Shown: positions 24,781-33,211 of the stretch, piece after piece
How positions within the stretch are numbered: position 1 is the stretch's first letter
Layout: each line of letters begins with the position of its first letter
Assembly (NCBI RefSeq): GCF_000430665.1
Contig: NZ_AUML01000038.1
Location: 1 to 53,042 of the forward strand
DNA: 53,042 bases
Origin: Aquimarina muelleri DSM 19832
Lineage (GTDB): Bacteria; Bacteroidota; Bacteroidia; Flavobacteriales; Flavobacteriaceae
Direction: 5' to 3'
Notes under the pieces: model-generated
Seen by the model: only the letters and a program-made list of their open reading frames with translations
Databases searched by the model: none
What the model was told of the DNA's origin: nothing
Translations under genes and position numbers: made by a program

Positions 24781-24976
24781 ATGTTTTTAAATAGATTAAA
24801 CAAGATTCTAATTCTGGTTGTTTTACTGTTAGAGATTGAATCCAAATTTTCAATTCTTCAATTTCGTGTGGAAGTAGCCTGTTTAGTGCTTTGAGAACTT
24901 CCTTTGTAAAAAGATTAACATCAAAACTTACTTTATTTAGTACAGTTTTAGTATAATCAAACATTGCTCTAGCCAT
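24779..24976 (-). CDS. Small conserved flavobacterial protein of unknown function
   Basis: A 65-residue soluble helical protein: ARAMFDYTKTVLNKVSFD, VNLFTKEVLKALNRLLPHEI, EELKIWIQSL. I recognise the MARAMFDYTK-VL-KVSF opening and the LLPHEIEEL core as conserved in flavobacterial proteins of this size, although no function is assigned. It is convergent with oxyR and 133 bases upstream of the AIM24-family gene end. Composition and length argue that it is a true gene rather than a chance frame. Confidence 0.7.
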   Translation of the reverse strand: MARAMFDYTKTVLNKVSFDVNLFTKEVLKALNRLLPHEIEELKIWIQSLTVKQPELESCLIYLKT

Positions 24977-25109
24977 AAATTAATAGGGGTTTATAAACAT
25001 TATGTTTAAACAAAAAAATGTAGGAATAATCTTATAATTTTTAAAATTGCTATAGCTAATATATGCAAATAAAGCTATAAGATCGTATTTTAGCGATTAT
25101 TTAACATTG

Positions 25110-25901
25110 TTAAAAATTGTTATCACCATCTAAAAGTCCTCCTAGAATACTCCCCTCTCCTTTGCTTTTACCTCCTGATCGTGGAGCTAAAGCTAAAACT
25201 CTATTTGCTAACCTGCTAAAAGGTAAGGATTGAATATATACTACTCCTGGGCCTGTTAAGGTTGCAAAGAACAAACCTTCTCCTCCAAAAATAGTGTTTT
25301 TTATACCTCCTACAAACTCAATATCATAATTTACATCTTTAGAAAAACCTATTATACAACCTGTATCTACTTTTAGTTTTTCACCTGGTCGTAGTTCTTT
25401 TCTACACGTAGTACCACCAGCATGAACAAAAGCCATACCATCGCCTTCTAGCTTTTGCATAATAAAGCCTTCTCCTCCAAATAATCCTCTACCGAGTTTT
25501 CTAGAAAACTCTATTCCTATAGATACTCCTTTTGCAGCACATAAAAATGCGTCTTTTTGACAAATAAATTTTTCACCATAATTAGTTAAATCTATCGGAA
25601 TAATTTTACCTGGATAAGGAGACGCAAAACTTACTTTCTTTTTACCACTTACTTGATTATAAAAAGCCGTCATAAACAAACTTTCTCCAGTTAATAATCG
25701 TTTACCTGCTCCAAAGATTTTGCCCATGACCCCTTTATTTTTTTCAGAGCCATCTCCAAAAATTGTGTCCATTTTTATACCATCCTCCATCATCATAAAA
25801 CTACCCGCCTCTGCAATCACTCCTTCTTGCGGATCCAGTTCTATTTCTACATATTGCATTTCTTCTCCTATTATCTCATAGTCTATTTCGTGTGCTGTCA
25901 T
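25110..25901 (-). CDS. AIM24 / TIGR00266 family protein
   Basis: A 263-residue beta-rich protein with the family opening DYEIIGEEMQYVEIELDPQE, EAGSFMMMEDGI, and repeated Gly-rich motifs (GLFGGEGFIMQKLEGDG, IFGGEGLFFATLTGPG, VYIQSLPFSRLA). The C-terminus is GGKSKGEGSILGGLLDGDNN. The yeast relative AIM24 has a mitochondrial role, whereas bacterial members are uncharacterised. It stands alone, with the dispersed repeat copy 4 lying about 110 bases upstream of its start. Confidence 0.85.
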   Translation of the reverse strand: MTAHEIDYEIIGEEMQYVEIELDPQEGVIAEAGSFMMMEDGIKMDTIFGDGSEKNKGVMGKIFGAGKRLLTGESLFMTAFYNQVSGKKKVSFASPYPGKIIPIDLTNYGEKFICQKDAFLCAAKGVSIGIEFSRKLGRGLFGGEGFIMQKLEGDGMAFVHAGGTTCRKELRPGEKLKVDTGCIIGFSKDVNYDIEFVGGIKNTIFGGEGLFFATLTGPGVVYIQSLPFSRLANRVLALAPRSGGKSKGEGSILGGLLDGDNNF

Positions 25902-26009
25902 TTTTTAATTTTTTAAATTATTGTTCTATAATCTATTAATATAGAGTAATGAATAGTCCATCTATAAGTAAGCACTTTTAAGAAAATGTTACATTCTATT
26001 CATTCCATT

Positions 26010-26120
26010 AAATCAATAATTTCGGAGCAAACTTACGAGGTATGCTTCCGAAAATATATTTTGTTCGAGGCTAGCCTCGAGGAATTCTATAGATTAAACT
26101 CCACAATGTGGATTAAAATC
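26010..26120 (+). repeat. Full copy 4 of the dispersed hairpin repeat
   Basis: About 110 bases, matching copy 2 at 7817-7921 along its length. The first stem is TTCGGAGCA with TGCTTCCGAA (one bulge). The second is TCGAGGCTAGCCTCGA, a perfect 16-base palindrome. The third is CCACAATGTGG within TTAA. Relative to copy 2 it has a two-base shorter TTGTTTTCGAG segment and an extra TTCTAT. It lies between two minus-strand genes, so it is antisense to their transcripts. Confidence 0.85.
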
Positions 26121-26122
26121 AT

Positions 26123-26584
26123 TTATTTCTTTTTCTTTATTTTAACTGTCCATTCAAAATTAAAAGTAGAAACCTCAACACCTTCTTTATTAGTTCCTAT
26201 GGCCTTCATCCATAATGTTTGCCCTTCTCCCGTTTCAATTGTTTTTTTAATTGCATCTTCTACCAAACCCCCATCATTACACACAAAAGTGATTCTACCA
26301 GTAGCTTTTTTGGTAAAAGTTGCATTATTATTAGCAACCAACATAGAAATATTTTTACCACTATTTTTAATATAACTAGTCACTAATGCACCTGTAGTTA
26401 ATTCAGCCGCCATTCCTTGTACTGCCCAAAACATAGAATTAAAAGGGTTTTGATTTATCCATCGGTGTTTTACACTAACAATACACCTAGTGTTATCAAT
26501 GTTTTTTACGCGTACCCCACATAACCACGCAGAAGGTAATTTAACTAGTAAAAATATATTCAGTTTTCTTGGAGTAATATTCAT
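26123..26584 (-). CDS. DUF4442 hotdog-fold protein
   Basis: A 153-residue protein with the DUF4442 pattern: KLPSAWLCGVRVKNIDNTRC, KHRWINQNPFNSMFWAVQGM, AAELTTGALV and a KKATGRITFVCNDG strand. Related hotdog proteins are acyl-CoA thioesterases, but the catalytic residues are not defined for this sub-family. The stop lies 3 bases from the end of repeat copy 4. Confidence 0.8.
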   Translation of the reverse strand: MNITPRKLNIFLLVKLPSAWLCGVRVKNIDNTRCIVSVKHRWINQNPFNSMFWAVQGMAAELTTGALVTSYIKNSGKNISMLVANNNATFTKKATGRITFVCNDGGLVEDAIKKTIETGEGQTLWMKAIGTNKEGVEVSTFNFEWTVKIKKKK

Positions 26585-26677
26585 CAGTTTGATTTTTAGT
26601 TCTCACAATATAAGTAAAAGAAACCCCCTATAAAACAATTCGAAATCTTAAATATATGTTAAATTATGGTACTATGT

Positions 26678-26710
26678 TTTGCATAATACCTTTTTTTAAC
26701 CATATATTTG
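26678..26710 (+). promoter_or_regulatory. Promoter of the DUF4870 gene
   Basis: TTTG at 26678-26681, 21 bases, then TATATTTG at 26703-26710, close to the Bacteroidota TTTG-N19-TAnnTTTG pattern. The ATG follows 28 bases later. Confidence 0.6.
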
Positions 26711-26738
26711 CATAAGAAACTATTATATACTTTTAAAA

Positions 26739-27191
26739 ATGTCAATCAAAAATCACAAAAACATCGCAACTTTTATGCACTTAGGTGCTTTTTCTAAATA
26801 CTTTATTCCTTTTGGAAATTATATTGTTCCTGTACTACTATGGTCTTCTAATAAAGATAAATCCAACTTTATAGACGATCATGGTAAAGAAGCTATTAAT
26901 TTTCAATTAAGTATTTTATTATACACCGTTATTTTAGGGATTTTCTCATTTCCGTTTTTTATTTTCAATGTATTTGGAGATGCTAGCGTTTCAGATTTAT
27001 TTCATTTTAATGATATTTCTATTAATTTTTCTAATGCAGGAGGGTTTAGAACACTAATAGGGGCTTCATTTATTGGAGTTATAGCACTAATCGGTTTTTT
27101 TCTGGAAATAGTTTTTGTGATTTCGGCAGCTTTAAAAGCTAACAAAGGAGAAAATTATAAATACCCATTAACTATACGATTTATAAAGTAG
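26739..27191 (+). CDS. DUF4870 domain membrane protein
   Basis: A 150-residue protein. HLGAFSKYFIPFGNYIVPVL, WSSNKDKSNFIDDHGKEAIN and FQLSILLYTVILGIFSFPFF are the DUF4870 (Tic20-like) signatures, with about three membrane helices near 20-36, 62-85 and 110-135. It precedes the PadR-PspC operon by 162 bases and may belong to the same envelope module, as these genes are often neighbours in flavobacteria. Confidence 0.82.
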   Translation: MSIKNHKNIATFMHLGAFSKYFIPFGNYIVPVLLWSSNKDKSNFIDDHGKEAINFQLSILLYTVILGIFSFPFFIFNVFGDASVSDLFHFNDISINFSNAGGFRTLIGASFIGVIALIGFFLEIVFVISAALKANKGENYKYPLTIRFIK

Positions 27192-27353
27192 CGTAACAAT
27201 CAAAAAAAGAGGATAGTAAACTTAAAATATAACCTCATCAATTATATTTATTTTAAACATATAATCTGTACACATCCTCTAATGCCATTTTTTTTAAATA
27301 ATCATCAAACATCAATCAAAAAATGAACAGTTTAACAATTAAAAATTAGTTTT

Positions 27354-27689
27354 ATGAAGATAGAAAACACAAAAGCGCAAATGCGCAAAGGTGTTCTAGA
27401 ATATTGCATACTTTCTATCCTAAAGGACGATGATGCTTATGTAGCTGAAATTTTGGAAACCCTTAAAGATGCAAAAATGCTTGTGGTAGAAGGTACTATA
27501 TATCCTTTATTAACCAGATTAAAGAATGCTGGATTACTTAGTTATCGCTGGGAGGAATCTACATCTGGACCACCACGTAAATATTATGGACTTACAGAAA
27601 CAGGAAAGCTGTTTCTTAAAGAATTAAACACCACTTGGGACGAATTACAGAATGCTGTAAACCTTGTAACCAAACAAAAAAAGAAGTAA
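27354..27689 (+). CDS. PadR-family transcriptional regulator
   Basis: A 111-residue winged helix protein with the PadR core KGVLEYCILSILKDDDAYVA, EILETLKDAKMLVVEGTIYP, LLTRLKNAGLLSYRW and GPPRKYYGLTETGK. It starts an operon with the PspC gene one base after its stop. It probably represses its own operon; the ligand is unknown. The region upstream (27192-27353) contains no clear operator I could define. Confidence 0.88.
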   Translation: MKIENTKAQMRKGVLEYCILSILKDDDAYVAEILETLKDAKMLVVEGTIYPLLTRLKNAGLLSYRWEESTSGPPRKYYGLTETGKLFLKELNTTWDELQNAVNLVTKQKKK

Positions 27690-27690
27690 A

Positions 27691-29445
27691 ATGAACAAAA
27701 CAGTTAATATAAATTTAGCAGGCATATTTTTTCACATTGACGAAAACGCTTATCTAAAACTGCAACGTTATCTTAGCGCTATAAAACGCTCCTTTACCGA
27801 TTCACAAGGTAGAGATGAAATAATTGCGGATATCGAAGCACGTATTGCAGAGTTGTTTAGTGAAAAAATAAGAGACGAACGACAGGTTATCGGGACTAAA
27901 GAGGTAGATGAAATAATTGATGTAATGGGGCAGCCCGAAGATTACAGATTAGATGAAGAAATCTTTGAGGATCAACCTAAAGCTTCATATCATACTCCAA
28001 AAACATCTAGACAGTTATTTAGAGACACTACAAATTCTTATGTTGGTGGAGTAAGTTCTGGACTAGGACACTATTTAGGTATAGAAGTAATTTGGGTTAG
28101 ATTAGCTTGGGTATTATTTACAATTTTTTCTAGTGGTGCTTTTATACTTATTTATATTGCTTTTTGGATTTTTGTTCAAGAGGCAAAAACGACAGCAGAT
28201 TTTTTAGCAATGAAAGGCGAAGCTGTTAATATAAGTAATATAGAAAAAAAAATTAAAGAAGGTTTTGATGGCGTAGCAGATACTGTAAAAAATGTAGATT
28301 ATCAAAAATATAGTAATAAAGTAAAAAGTAGTTCTACAACTTTTTTTGAAGCTCTGGGAGACGTGTTACTATTTTTATTAAAGATTTTTGTGAAATTTAC
28401 AGGAGTACTTCTTATTATAATAGCGGGAGTTACTTTAATTAGTCTGTTTATTGGTTTGTTTACCTTGGGTACATTTGGTTTTATGGATATGCCATGGGTA
28501 GAATATTTTGAAGTAAGTAGTCACCCCGAAGTACCTTTATGGTTAATCTCGTTGCTATCCTTTTTTGCCGTTGGAATACCGTTTTTCTTTTTATTCATTG
28601 TAGGATTGAAAATTTTAATAAAGAATTTAAGATCCATAGGAACCCCTGCTAAATTAGGTTTATTAGGAGTTTGGATACTTTCAATAATAGGATTAGCAAT
28701 TGTTGGTTTTAGACAAGCAACTCTAGAAGCTTATGATGCTGAAGTAATTACCGAGAAAAAAATGCTTTTAATTTCTGAAAAAGATACTCTAACTATAAAA
28801 ATGGTAGGGAATAATAGGTATGTTAGACATATGCAGCACAAAAATGATTATAAAATTAAAAGAGATGCACAAGGAAATAAAATACTAGTATTTCAGGATA
28901 TCGAAATATTCTTGAAATCCTCTAAAAGAGATTCATTAGTAGGAATTAGTATAGAAAAGAAAGCCGAAGGAAGATCGTATGAAGAAGCATCTAAAAGAGC
29001 CGAAAATCTTAAATACAGCTATGAAGTAGATAAAAATACTCTCTTATTAGATAGTTATGCAATAACTGATTTTGCTAATAAATATAGAGGTCAAGAAGTT
29101 AAAATCATATTAACATTACCTGAAGGCATAACTATATTTGCAGATAATAACACCTCTCGGTTTAATAACTCCTGGAAGTATGATGATTATATTACCATTG
29201 ATGGTAAAGAAGGAGAATACACAAAATTAATACAAGGAAAATTAGAATGTGATACATGTCTTGATAATGAAAATGAATGGGAATATCACGAATCTGAGGA
29301 TAATGAAGATGGAGTAAATATTAATATAAATTCTGATGGGGAAGATTTTAAGTTAAAAATTGATGAAAATGGTGTAGAACTAAATAACGAACCCGTAAAA
29401 TTAAAAATAGACGAAAACGGAATAGAAATCAAAACCGAAAACTAA
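27691..29445 (+). CDS. PspC domain membrane protein with adhesin-like C-terminal region
   Basis: A 584-residue protein. An N-terminal helical region (1-95, MNKTVNINLAGIFFHIDENA) is followed by the PspC domain (about 107-170): FRDTTNSYVGGVSSGLGHYL then a membrane helix ending YIAFWIFVQ. Three more membrane helices lie near 225-255, 285-312 and 322-345. A periplasmic beta-rich domain runs from 350 to 530, and an acidic tail contains a duplicated FKLKIDENGVEL / VKLKIDENGIEI unit. It likely monitors membrane stress with PadR and the downstream head-GIN lipoprotein. Confidence 0.85.
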   Translation: MNKTVNINLAGIFFHIDENAYLKLQRYLSAIKRSFTDSQGRDEIIADIEARIAELFSEKIRDERQVIGTKEVDEIIDVMGQPEDYRLDEEIFEDQPKASYHTPKTSRQLFRDTTNSYVGGVSSGLGHYLGIEVIWVRLAWVLFTIFSSGAFILIYIAFWIFVQEAKTTADFLAMKGEAVNISNIEKKIKEGFDGVADTVKNVDYQKYSNKVKSSSTTFFEALGDVLLFLLKIFVKFTGVLLIIIAGVTLISLFIGLFTLGTFGFMDMPWVEYFEVSSHPEVPLWLISLLSFFAVGIPFFFLFIVGLKILIKNLRSIGTPAKLGLLGVWILSIIGLAIVGFRQATLEAYDAEVITEKKMLLISEKDTLTIKMVGNNRYVRHMQHKNDYKIKRDAQGNKILVFQDIEIFLKSSKRDSLVGISIEKKAEGRSYEEASKRAENLKYSYEVDKNTLLLDSYAITDFANKYRGQEVKIILTLPEGITIFADNNTSRFNNSWKYDDYITIDGKEGEYTKLIQGKLECDTCLDNENEWEYHESEDNEDGVNININSDGEDFKLKIDENGVELNNEPVKLKIDENGIEIKTEN

Positions 29446-29532
29446 ATCAATCAAAAACTCTTCTCTTTTTTTATCTCTTACTAATAAAAAAAGAGAAGAA
29501 AACAATAGTTTACAATTATAAAACAATCAATC

Positions 29533-30252
29533 ATGACCACACTAGCCAAAATTATAGTAACTTTTTTTTTAACCTTATTATGTTGTTCTTGTAATCTTGC
29601 CTTTAATGGTATTAAAGGCAAGGGAGAAGTAGTCAAAAAAGAAAGAACAATTAGTCAAAAATTTGATGCTGTAAAAGCCAGCAAAGGCTTAGATGTTGTT
29701 CTTGTAAATAGCTCTGATAAAAAGATAATTGTAAATGCTAACAAAAATCTACACGATCACATACAAGTATATGTAGAAGGAGCAACCTTATACGTTACAT
29801 CTGATGATAATATATTTTCTGCAGACGAAAAAAGTGTATTTGTATCCTATGACAAACTTCAAAAAATATCTGTAAACAGTGGTGCAAGTATATCTTCTAA
29901 TGAAGTCATGGTACAAAAAGATCTAGATTTTAGTGCTACCAGTGGTGCTGATATTAAATTAAATATAAAAGCTGAAACAGTAACAACTTCTGTTACTAGT
30001 GGAGCAATGATAAAAATCACAGGAAAAGTAAATAAACATAATGCAAGTGCAACTAGTGGTGCCGATATTCGTGCAGAAGAATTGTTGAGTCTTGTTTCTG
30101 AAGCAAAAGCTACTAGTGGTGCCTCGATACGTATTTATGCAAAAAACGAGTTTGCAGGAACAGCTACCAGTGGTGCAGATATAGTATATTATGGCGATCC
30201 AAAAAAAGTATCTGAAGCTGATAACTCTGGCGGAAATGTTAAAAAGCATTAA
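29533..30252 (+). CDS. Head-GIN (DUF2807) lipoprotein with serine-glycine ladder
   Basis: A 239-residue lipoprotein; the lipobox is within LTLLCCSC near residue 20. The DUF2807 domain forms a beta-helix ladder whose rungs each carry a TSGA-D/S/M-I motif: TSGADIKLN, TSGAMIKIT, TSGADIRAE, TSGASIRIY and TSGADIVYY, spaced about 20 residues apart (residues 138-222). It belongs to the PadR-PspC module, 87 bases downstream. Between the genes is a long stem (about 29459-29500) without a T run. Confidence 0.85.
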   Translation: MTTLAKIIVTFFLTLLCCSCNLAFNGIKGKGEVVKKERTISQKFDAVKASKGLDVVLVNSSDKKIIVNANKNLHDHIQVYVEGATLYVTSDDNIFSADEKSVFVSYDKLQKISVNSGASISSNEVMVQKDLDFSATSGADIKLNIKAETVTTSVTSGAMIKITGKVNKHNASATSGADIRAEELLSLVSEAKATSGASIRIYAKNEFAGTATSGADIVYYGDPKKVSEADNSGGNVKKH

Positions 30253-30278
30253 AATTAAAAATTTCATCAATCAAGAAT

Positions 30279-30328
30279 AGCTGCCTGATAAACAAAACTA
30301 ACCTTTTGTTTTCAGGCAGTTTTTATTT
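30279..30328 (+). terminator. Terminator after the PadR-PspC-head-GIN module
   Basis: CTGCCTGA-T-AAACAAAA at 30281-30297 pairs with TTTTGTTT-TCAGGCAG at 30304-30319, followed by a T-rich run. It separates the module from the AraC gene. Confidence 0.8.
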
Positions 30329-30355
30329 AAAAGAAACCATATATCTCCTATACCT

Positions 30356-31183
30356 ATGAAAAAATTAAACGATGGTGAATATTTTGGCAGTCATAAACAA
30401 AAAACACAATACAATGATTTTATAATCACAGATACAGAATATACTCATAAAAAAGTAGATTGGCATTACCACGAAAACTCATATTTCACTTACCTGCTAG
30501 AAGGTAAGTTGTATGAAGAAAATAAAAAAGAAAGTCAGTATTTATCTCCGGGTAGTTTATTATTTCATAACTGGCAAGATGCACATTATAATATTAAACC
30601 CCCAGAATATACGAGAGGATTTCATATAGAATTAAATAAAAAATGGTTTGATAAATACGATATAAGCCCTATACATTTTGAAGGAAGCATCAACTTACAA
30701 AGCCCGCTTATCAAAGAAATCATGAATAAAATTTTCTTCGAAACAAAAATAAATGACCCCGACAGTCAATTAAGTATGGATATGTTACTCCTAGATATTT
30801 TTAATAAAATTAACCAGTTAGAAAACACAAAACAATCCAAGAACCCAACATGGGTAAAAAAACTAACCGAGATTCTAAAAAAAGAACCAGAGCTATGCTC
30901 TTCTCTACCCAACATAAGTAAAATTCTGGATATTCATCCTGTGCATTTATCAAGAGAGTTTCCTAAATACTTTCATACCACTTTGGGAGATTATATAAGA
31001 AAAGTAAAAGTTAATACCGCTATTTTATTAATGACAGATAAAAATCTATCGATGACACAGATTGGTTACGCCAGTGGTTTTTATGATCAAAGTCATTTTA
31101 TAGCCAGCTTTAAAAGAATGTATAATTGCACTCCTTCAAAATTTAAAAAACAAATCTCTAATGTTAATTTTATACAATTTTAA
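30356..31183 (+). CDS. AraC-family transcriptional regulator
   Basis: A 275-residue regulator with an N-terminal cupin-like sensing domain (WHYHENSYFTYLLEGKLYEE, YLSPGSLLFHNWQDAHYNI) and a C-terminal double HTH: DYIRKVKVNTAILLMTDKNL and SMTQIGYASGFYDQSHFIAS, then FKRMYNCTPSKFKK. It lies 39 bases upstream of the beta-lactamase-like gene on the same strand and may control it. The N-terminal ligand is not known. Confidence 0.87.
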   Translation: MKKLNDGEYFGSHKQKTQYNDFIITDTEYTHKKVDWHYHENSYFTYLLEGKLYEENKKESQYLSPGSLLFHNWQDAHYNIKPPEYTRGFHIELNKKWFDKYDISPIHFEGSINLQSPLIKEIMNKIFFETKINDPDSQLSMDMLLLDIFNKINQLENTKQSKNPTWVKKLTEILKKEPELCSSLPNISKILDIHPVHLSREFPKYFHTTLGDYIRKVKVNTAILLMTDKNLSMTQIGYASGFYDQSHFIASFKRMYNCTPSKFKKQISNVNFIQF

Positions 31184-31222
31184 GAAAAAAAGAGAGTGCA
31201 TCTTTACCTTAAAATAATATAT

Positions 31223-32854
31223 ATGAAACTACAAAAAACATACATCCTTCTATTATCTATTTGTTTTATTAATTCGTGTATAGCAGCGCACAAAAGTATA
31301 CTTCAAGAAATTGAAAACCATACAATTGGCGAAATTACTTTTGTAAAAGATGTTATCCCACCAAAAGATTATTCAAAAAAAGATATTTTGTCCTCTTTTG
31401 ATTTAAAAGATTGCAAAGACCTTAATATTCGTTTTTTTTTAGATAAACCTTTAGTACATTATCTTCAAAAACTAGACACTAATTTACCCGCAGAAGAGCT
31501 TTTAGCAAAAGGTAATTTTCAGTTTTCTTTTTATGTAGACAATACTCTTATCTATAAAGAAAATTTAAACCAAGGAGCAGGAACTATTGCCGAAAAAAGT
31601 ACCGCTACTGTATTTAGAAAACCTTTTATAAGTTCTACTAACGAAGACTCATGGGGTAGATTTTTATGGATGCGATTTATGAAAAGAGGTGGTGGTGAAG
31701 AATCTTTAACCGAAGGTAGTCATTCCCTAAAAATTGAAATCCGTCCATATCTCGAAACACCAGGTATTATAACAGGAAATATAATCGCAAAAGGAGAAAT
31801 AACGGTAAATGTGATAAAACCAAAAGTAATCGAAGAACAAATAAAAGTACAACCCATAGCCGCCAATAGTGGGTGGATTATTTCTGAAAACAAATACGAT
31901 ACACAAAAAATAAAAGAGCTGAATAAAAAAATATTGCAGGAAGATTTTAAAGATATTACCAGTATTGTCGTAATCAAAAATCAAAAATTATTGTTGGAAG
32001 AATATTTTAACGGAGCAGATAGAACAACGCTACATGATACCAGATCTGTTGGTAAATCTTTTGCTTCGACACTACTTGGGATCGCCATAGAAGACAAATA
32101 TATTAAAGACGAAAATCAAACATTACATACCTTCTATACTCTTAAAAACTTCAAAAATTATAGCCCAGAAAAGGAAACCATAACTATAAAAAATTTGTTG
32201 ATGATGCGTTCGGGAATAGATGGTGACGATAGTAATCCTGATTCTCCTGGGAATGAAGAAAATATGTACCCTACTCCCAATTGGTTACAATTTGCATTAG
32301 ACCAGCCTATGAGCAAGGAAAGTACAAATGATAAAAAATGGTCCTATTATACCGCCGGCACAATAATCTTAGGAGATATTTTAAACAAAAAAGTTCCTGA
32401 TGGACTCGAAAAATATGCGCATAAAAAATTGTTTGCACCTTTAGGGATTCAAAATTATCAATGGGAATACACTCCTCAAAAAATAGCTAATACTGCAGGT
32501 GGTTTACGAATGTCTTCCTTAGACTATGCTAAATATGGGCAGCTATATAAAAATAACGGGGTATGGAATAAAAATCAAATACTCCCTAAAAAATGGGTGC
32601 AAACCAGTCTTGCCCCACAAATAGGATTACCGCATACAAAAGATGAGTTTTACGGGTATTTATTTTGGAATAAAAAATATACCATAAATGATATCTCTTA
32701 TGAGGTTTCGTATTGTAGCGGGAACGGCGGAAACAAAATTTTTATTTTCAAAGACCTTCCTTTAGTTATCGTTATTACTGCAGTAGCTTATAATAAACCA
32801 AATGAGGTAGATAAAATAATGAAAGAATATCTTTTGCCTGCTATCATTGATTAG
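31223..32854 (+). CDS. Beta-lactamase-fold serine hydrolase lipoprotein
   Basis: About 543 residues from the ATG at 31223, which begins the lipoprotein signal (MKLQKTYILLLSICFINSC). The in-frame Met at 31196 would place charged residues before it and is rejected. An N-terminal beta domain (about 30-220) precedes a class C beta-lactamase/PBP-like domain, with the SxxK motif SVGK (Ser275, Lys278), the second-motif Tyr in SYYTAGT and a GNGG segment near the third motif. It may be an esterase or peptidase of unknown substrate rather than a resistance enzyme. Confidence 0.8.
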   Translation: MKLQKTYILLLSICFINSCIAAHKSILQEIENHTIGEITFVKDVIPPKDYSKKDILSSFDLKDCKDLNIRFFLDKPLVHYLQKLDTNLPAEELLAKGNFQFSFYVDNTLIYKENLNQGAGTIAEKSTATVFRKPFISSTNEDSWGRFLWMRFMKRGGGEESLTEGSHSLKIEIRPYLETPGIITGNIIAKGEITVNVIKPKVIEEQIKVQPIAANSGWIISENKYDTQKIKELNKKILQEDFKDITSIVVIKNQKLLLEEYFNGADRTTLHDTRSVGKSFASTLLGIAIEDKYIKDENQTLHTFYTLKNFKNYSPEKETITIKNLLMMRSGIDGDDSNPDSPGNEENMYPTPNWLQFALDQPMSKESTNDKKWSYYTAGTIILGDILNKKVPDGLEKYAHKKLFAPLGIQNYQWEYTPQKIANTAGGLRMSSLDYAKYGQLYKNNGVWNKNQILPKKWVQTSLAPQIGLPHTKDEFYGYLFWNKKYTINDISYEVSYCSGNGGNKIFIFKDLPLVIVITAVAYNKPNEVDKIMKEYLLPAIID

Positions 32855-32892
32855 ATTAGACTAAGTTCTAAAAAGGATAAAGGATATATTTT

Positions 32893-32930
32893 TAAAGCTT
32901 CAAGGTTTTGAAAAACCTTGAAGCTTTATG
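32893..32930 (+). terminator. Terminator after the serine hydrolase gene
   Basis: AAAGCTTCAAGGTTTT pairs with AAAACCTTGAAGCTTT around a short G-AA loop, followed by a T-rich stretch. It is a 16-base-pair stem about 40 bases beyond the stop. Confidence 0.8.
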
Positions 32931-32954
32931 TTGTTTTTTGAAACGGCTCATTAT

Positions 32955-33052
32955 GCATGAAGGATTGAAGTGGAAATCCCACAGCCTGAGTTTTTTTTTT
33001 TACGAAGCGCGAGGAATTGCAAGGTAAATCCTGACCCTTGTGGTCACGCCCA
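32955..33052 (+). repeat. Candidate intergenic repeat element made of two imperfect half-units
   Basis: The two halves resemble each other: AGGATTGAAGTGGAAATCCC at 32961-32980 and AGGAATTGCAAGGTAAATCC at 33012-33031. They are separated by an 11-T run and TACGAAGCGCG. The first half folds as GGATT...AATCC and GTGG...CCAC. The tail is CCTTGTGGTCACGCCC. From memory, similar GGATTGAAG-type intergenic elements recur in flavobacterial genomes, but I cannot confirm that here. There is no second copy in this window. Confidence 0.5.
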
Positions 33053-33133
33053 AATAACCCTGAAAAAAGGAGATTTGTTGTACCCCAATTTAATATCTAT
33101 CCTTGTCACGTAAACTTTATATATAAGTCTGTT

Positions 33134-33141
33134 TATATTTG
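33134..33141 (+). promoter_or_regulatory. -7 box of the second head-GIN gene
   Basis: TATATTTG matches TAnnTTTG and lies 70 bases before the ATG at 33212, giving a moderately long leader. The -33 motif is not clear. Confidence 0.45.
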
Positions 33142-33211
33142 CAGTAAGTTTTAACAAAACTATACTTAAACATAAAAAATTCTGTTTTATAATAATAAAT
33201 GTTGAGCAAAT

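Larger units (their letters stand above)
32855..33211. other. 357-base intergenic region with a terminator and a GC-richer repeat-like element
   Basis: There is no gene here. A terminator lies at 32893-32930, a repeat-like element at 32955-33052, and a -7 box at 33134. The middle is clearly less AT-rich than its surroundings. Confidence 0.65.

Noticed and set aside
25986..26375. Plus-strand ORF across repeat copy 4
   Set aside because: It reads through the repeat and antisense to the DUF4442 gene; no protein family is recognisable.
29959..30270. Minus-strand Cys- and Thr-rich ORF inside the head-GIN gene
   Set aside because: A shadow of the TSGA repeat codons; the composition is an artefact of the opposite-strand frame.
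31720..31984. Two overlapping minus-strand ORFs inside the serine hydrolase
   Set aside because: Antisense shadows without a start context or family resemblance.
32955..33052. A tRNA or rRNA fragment
   Set aside because: Higher GC than its surroundings, but no cloverleaf, CCA end or rRNA-like conserved segment can be found.
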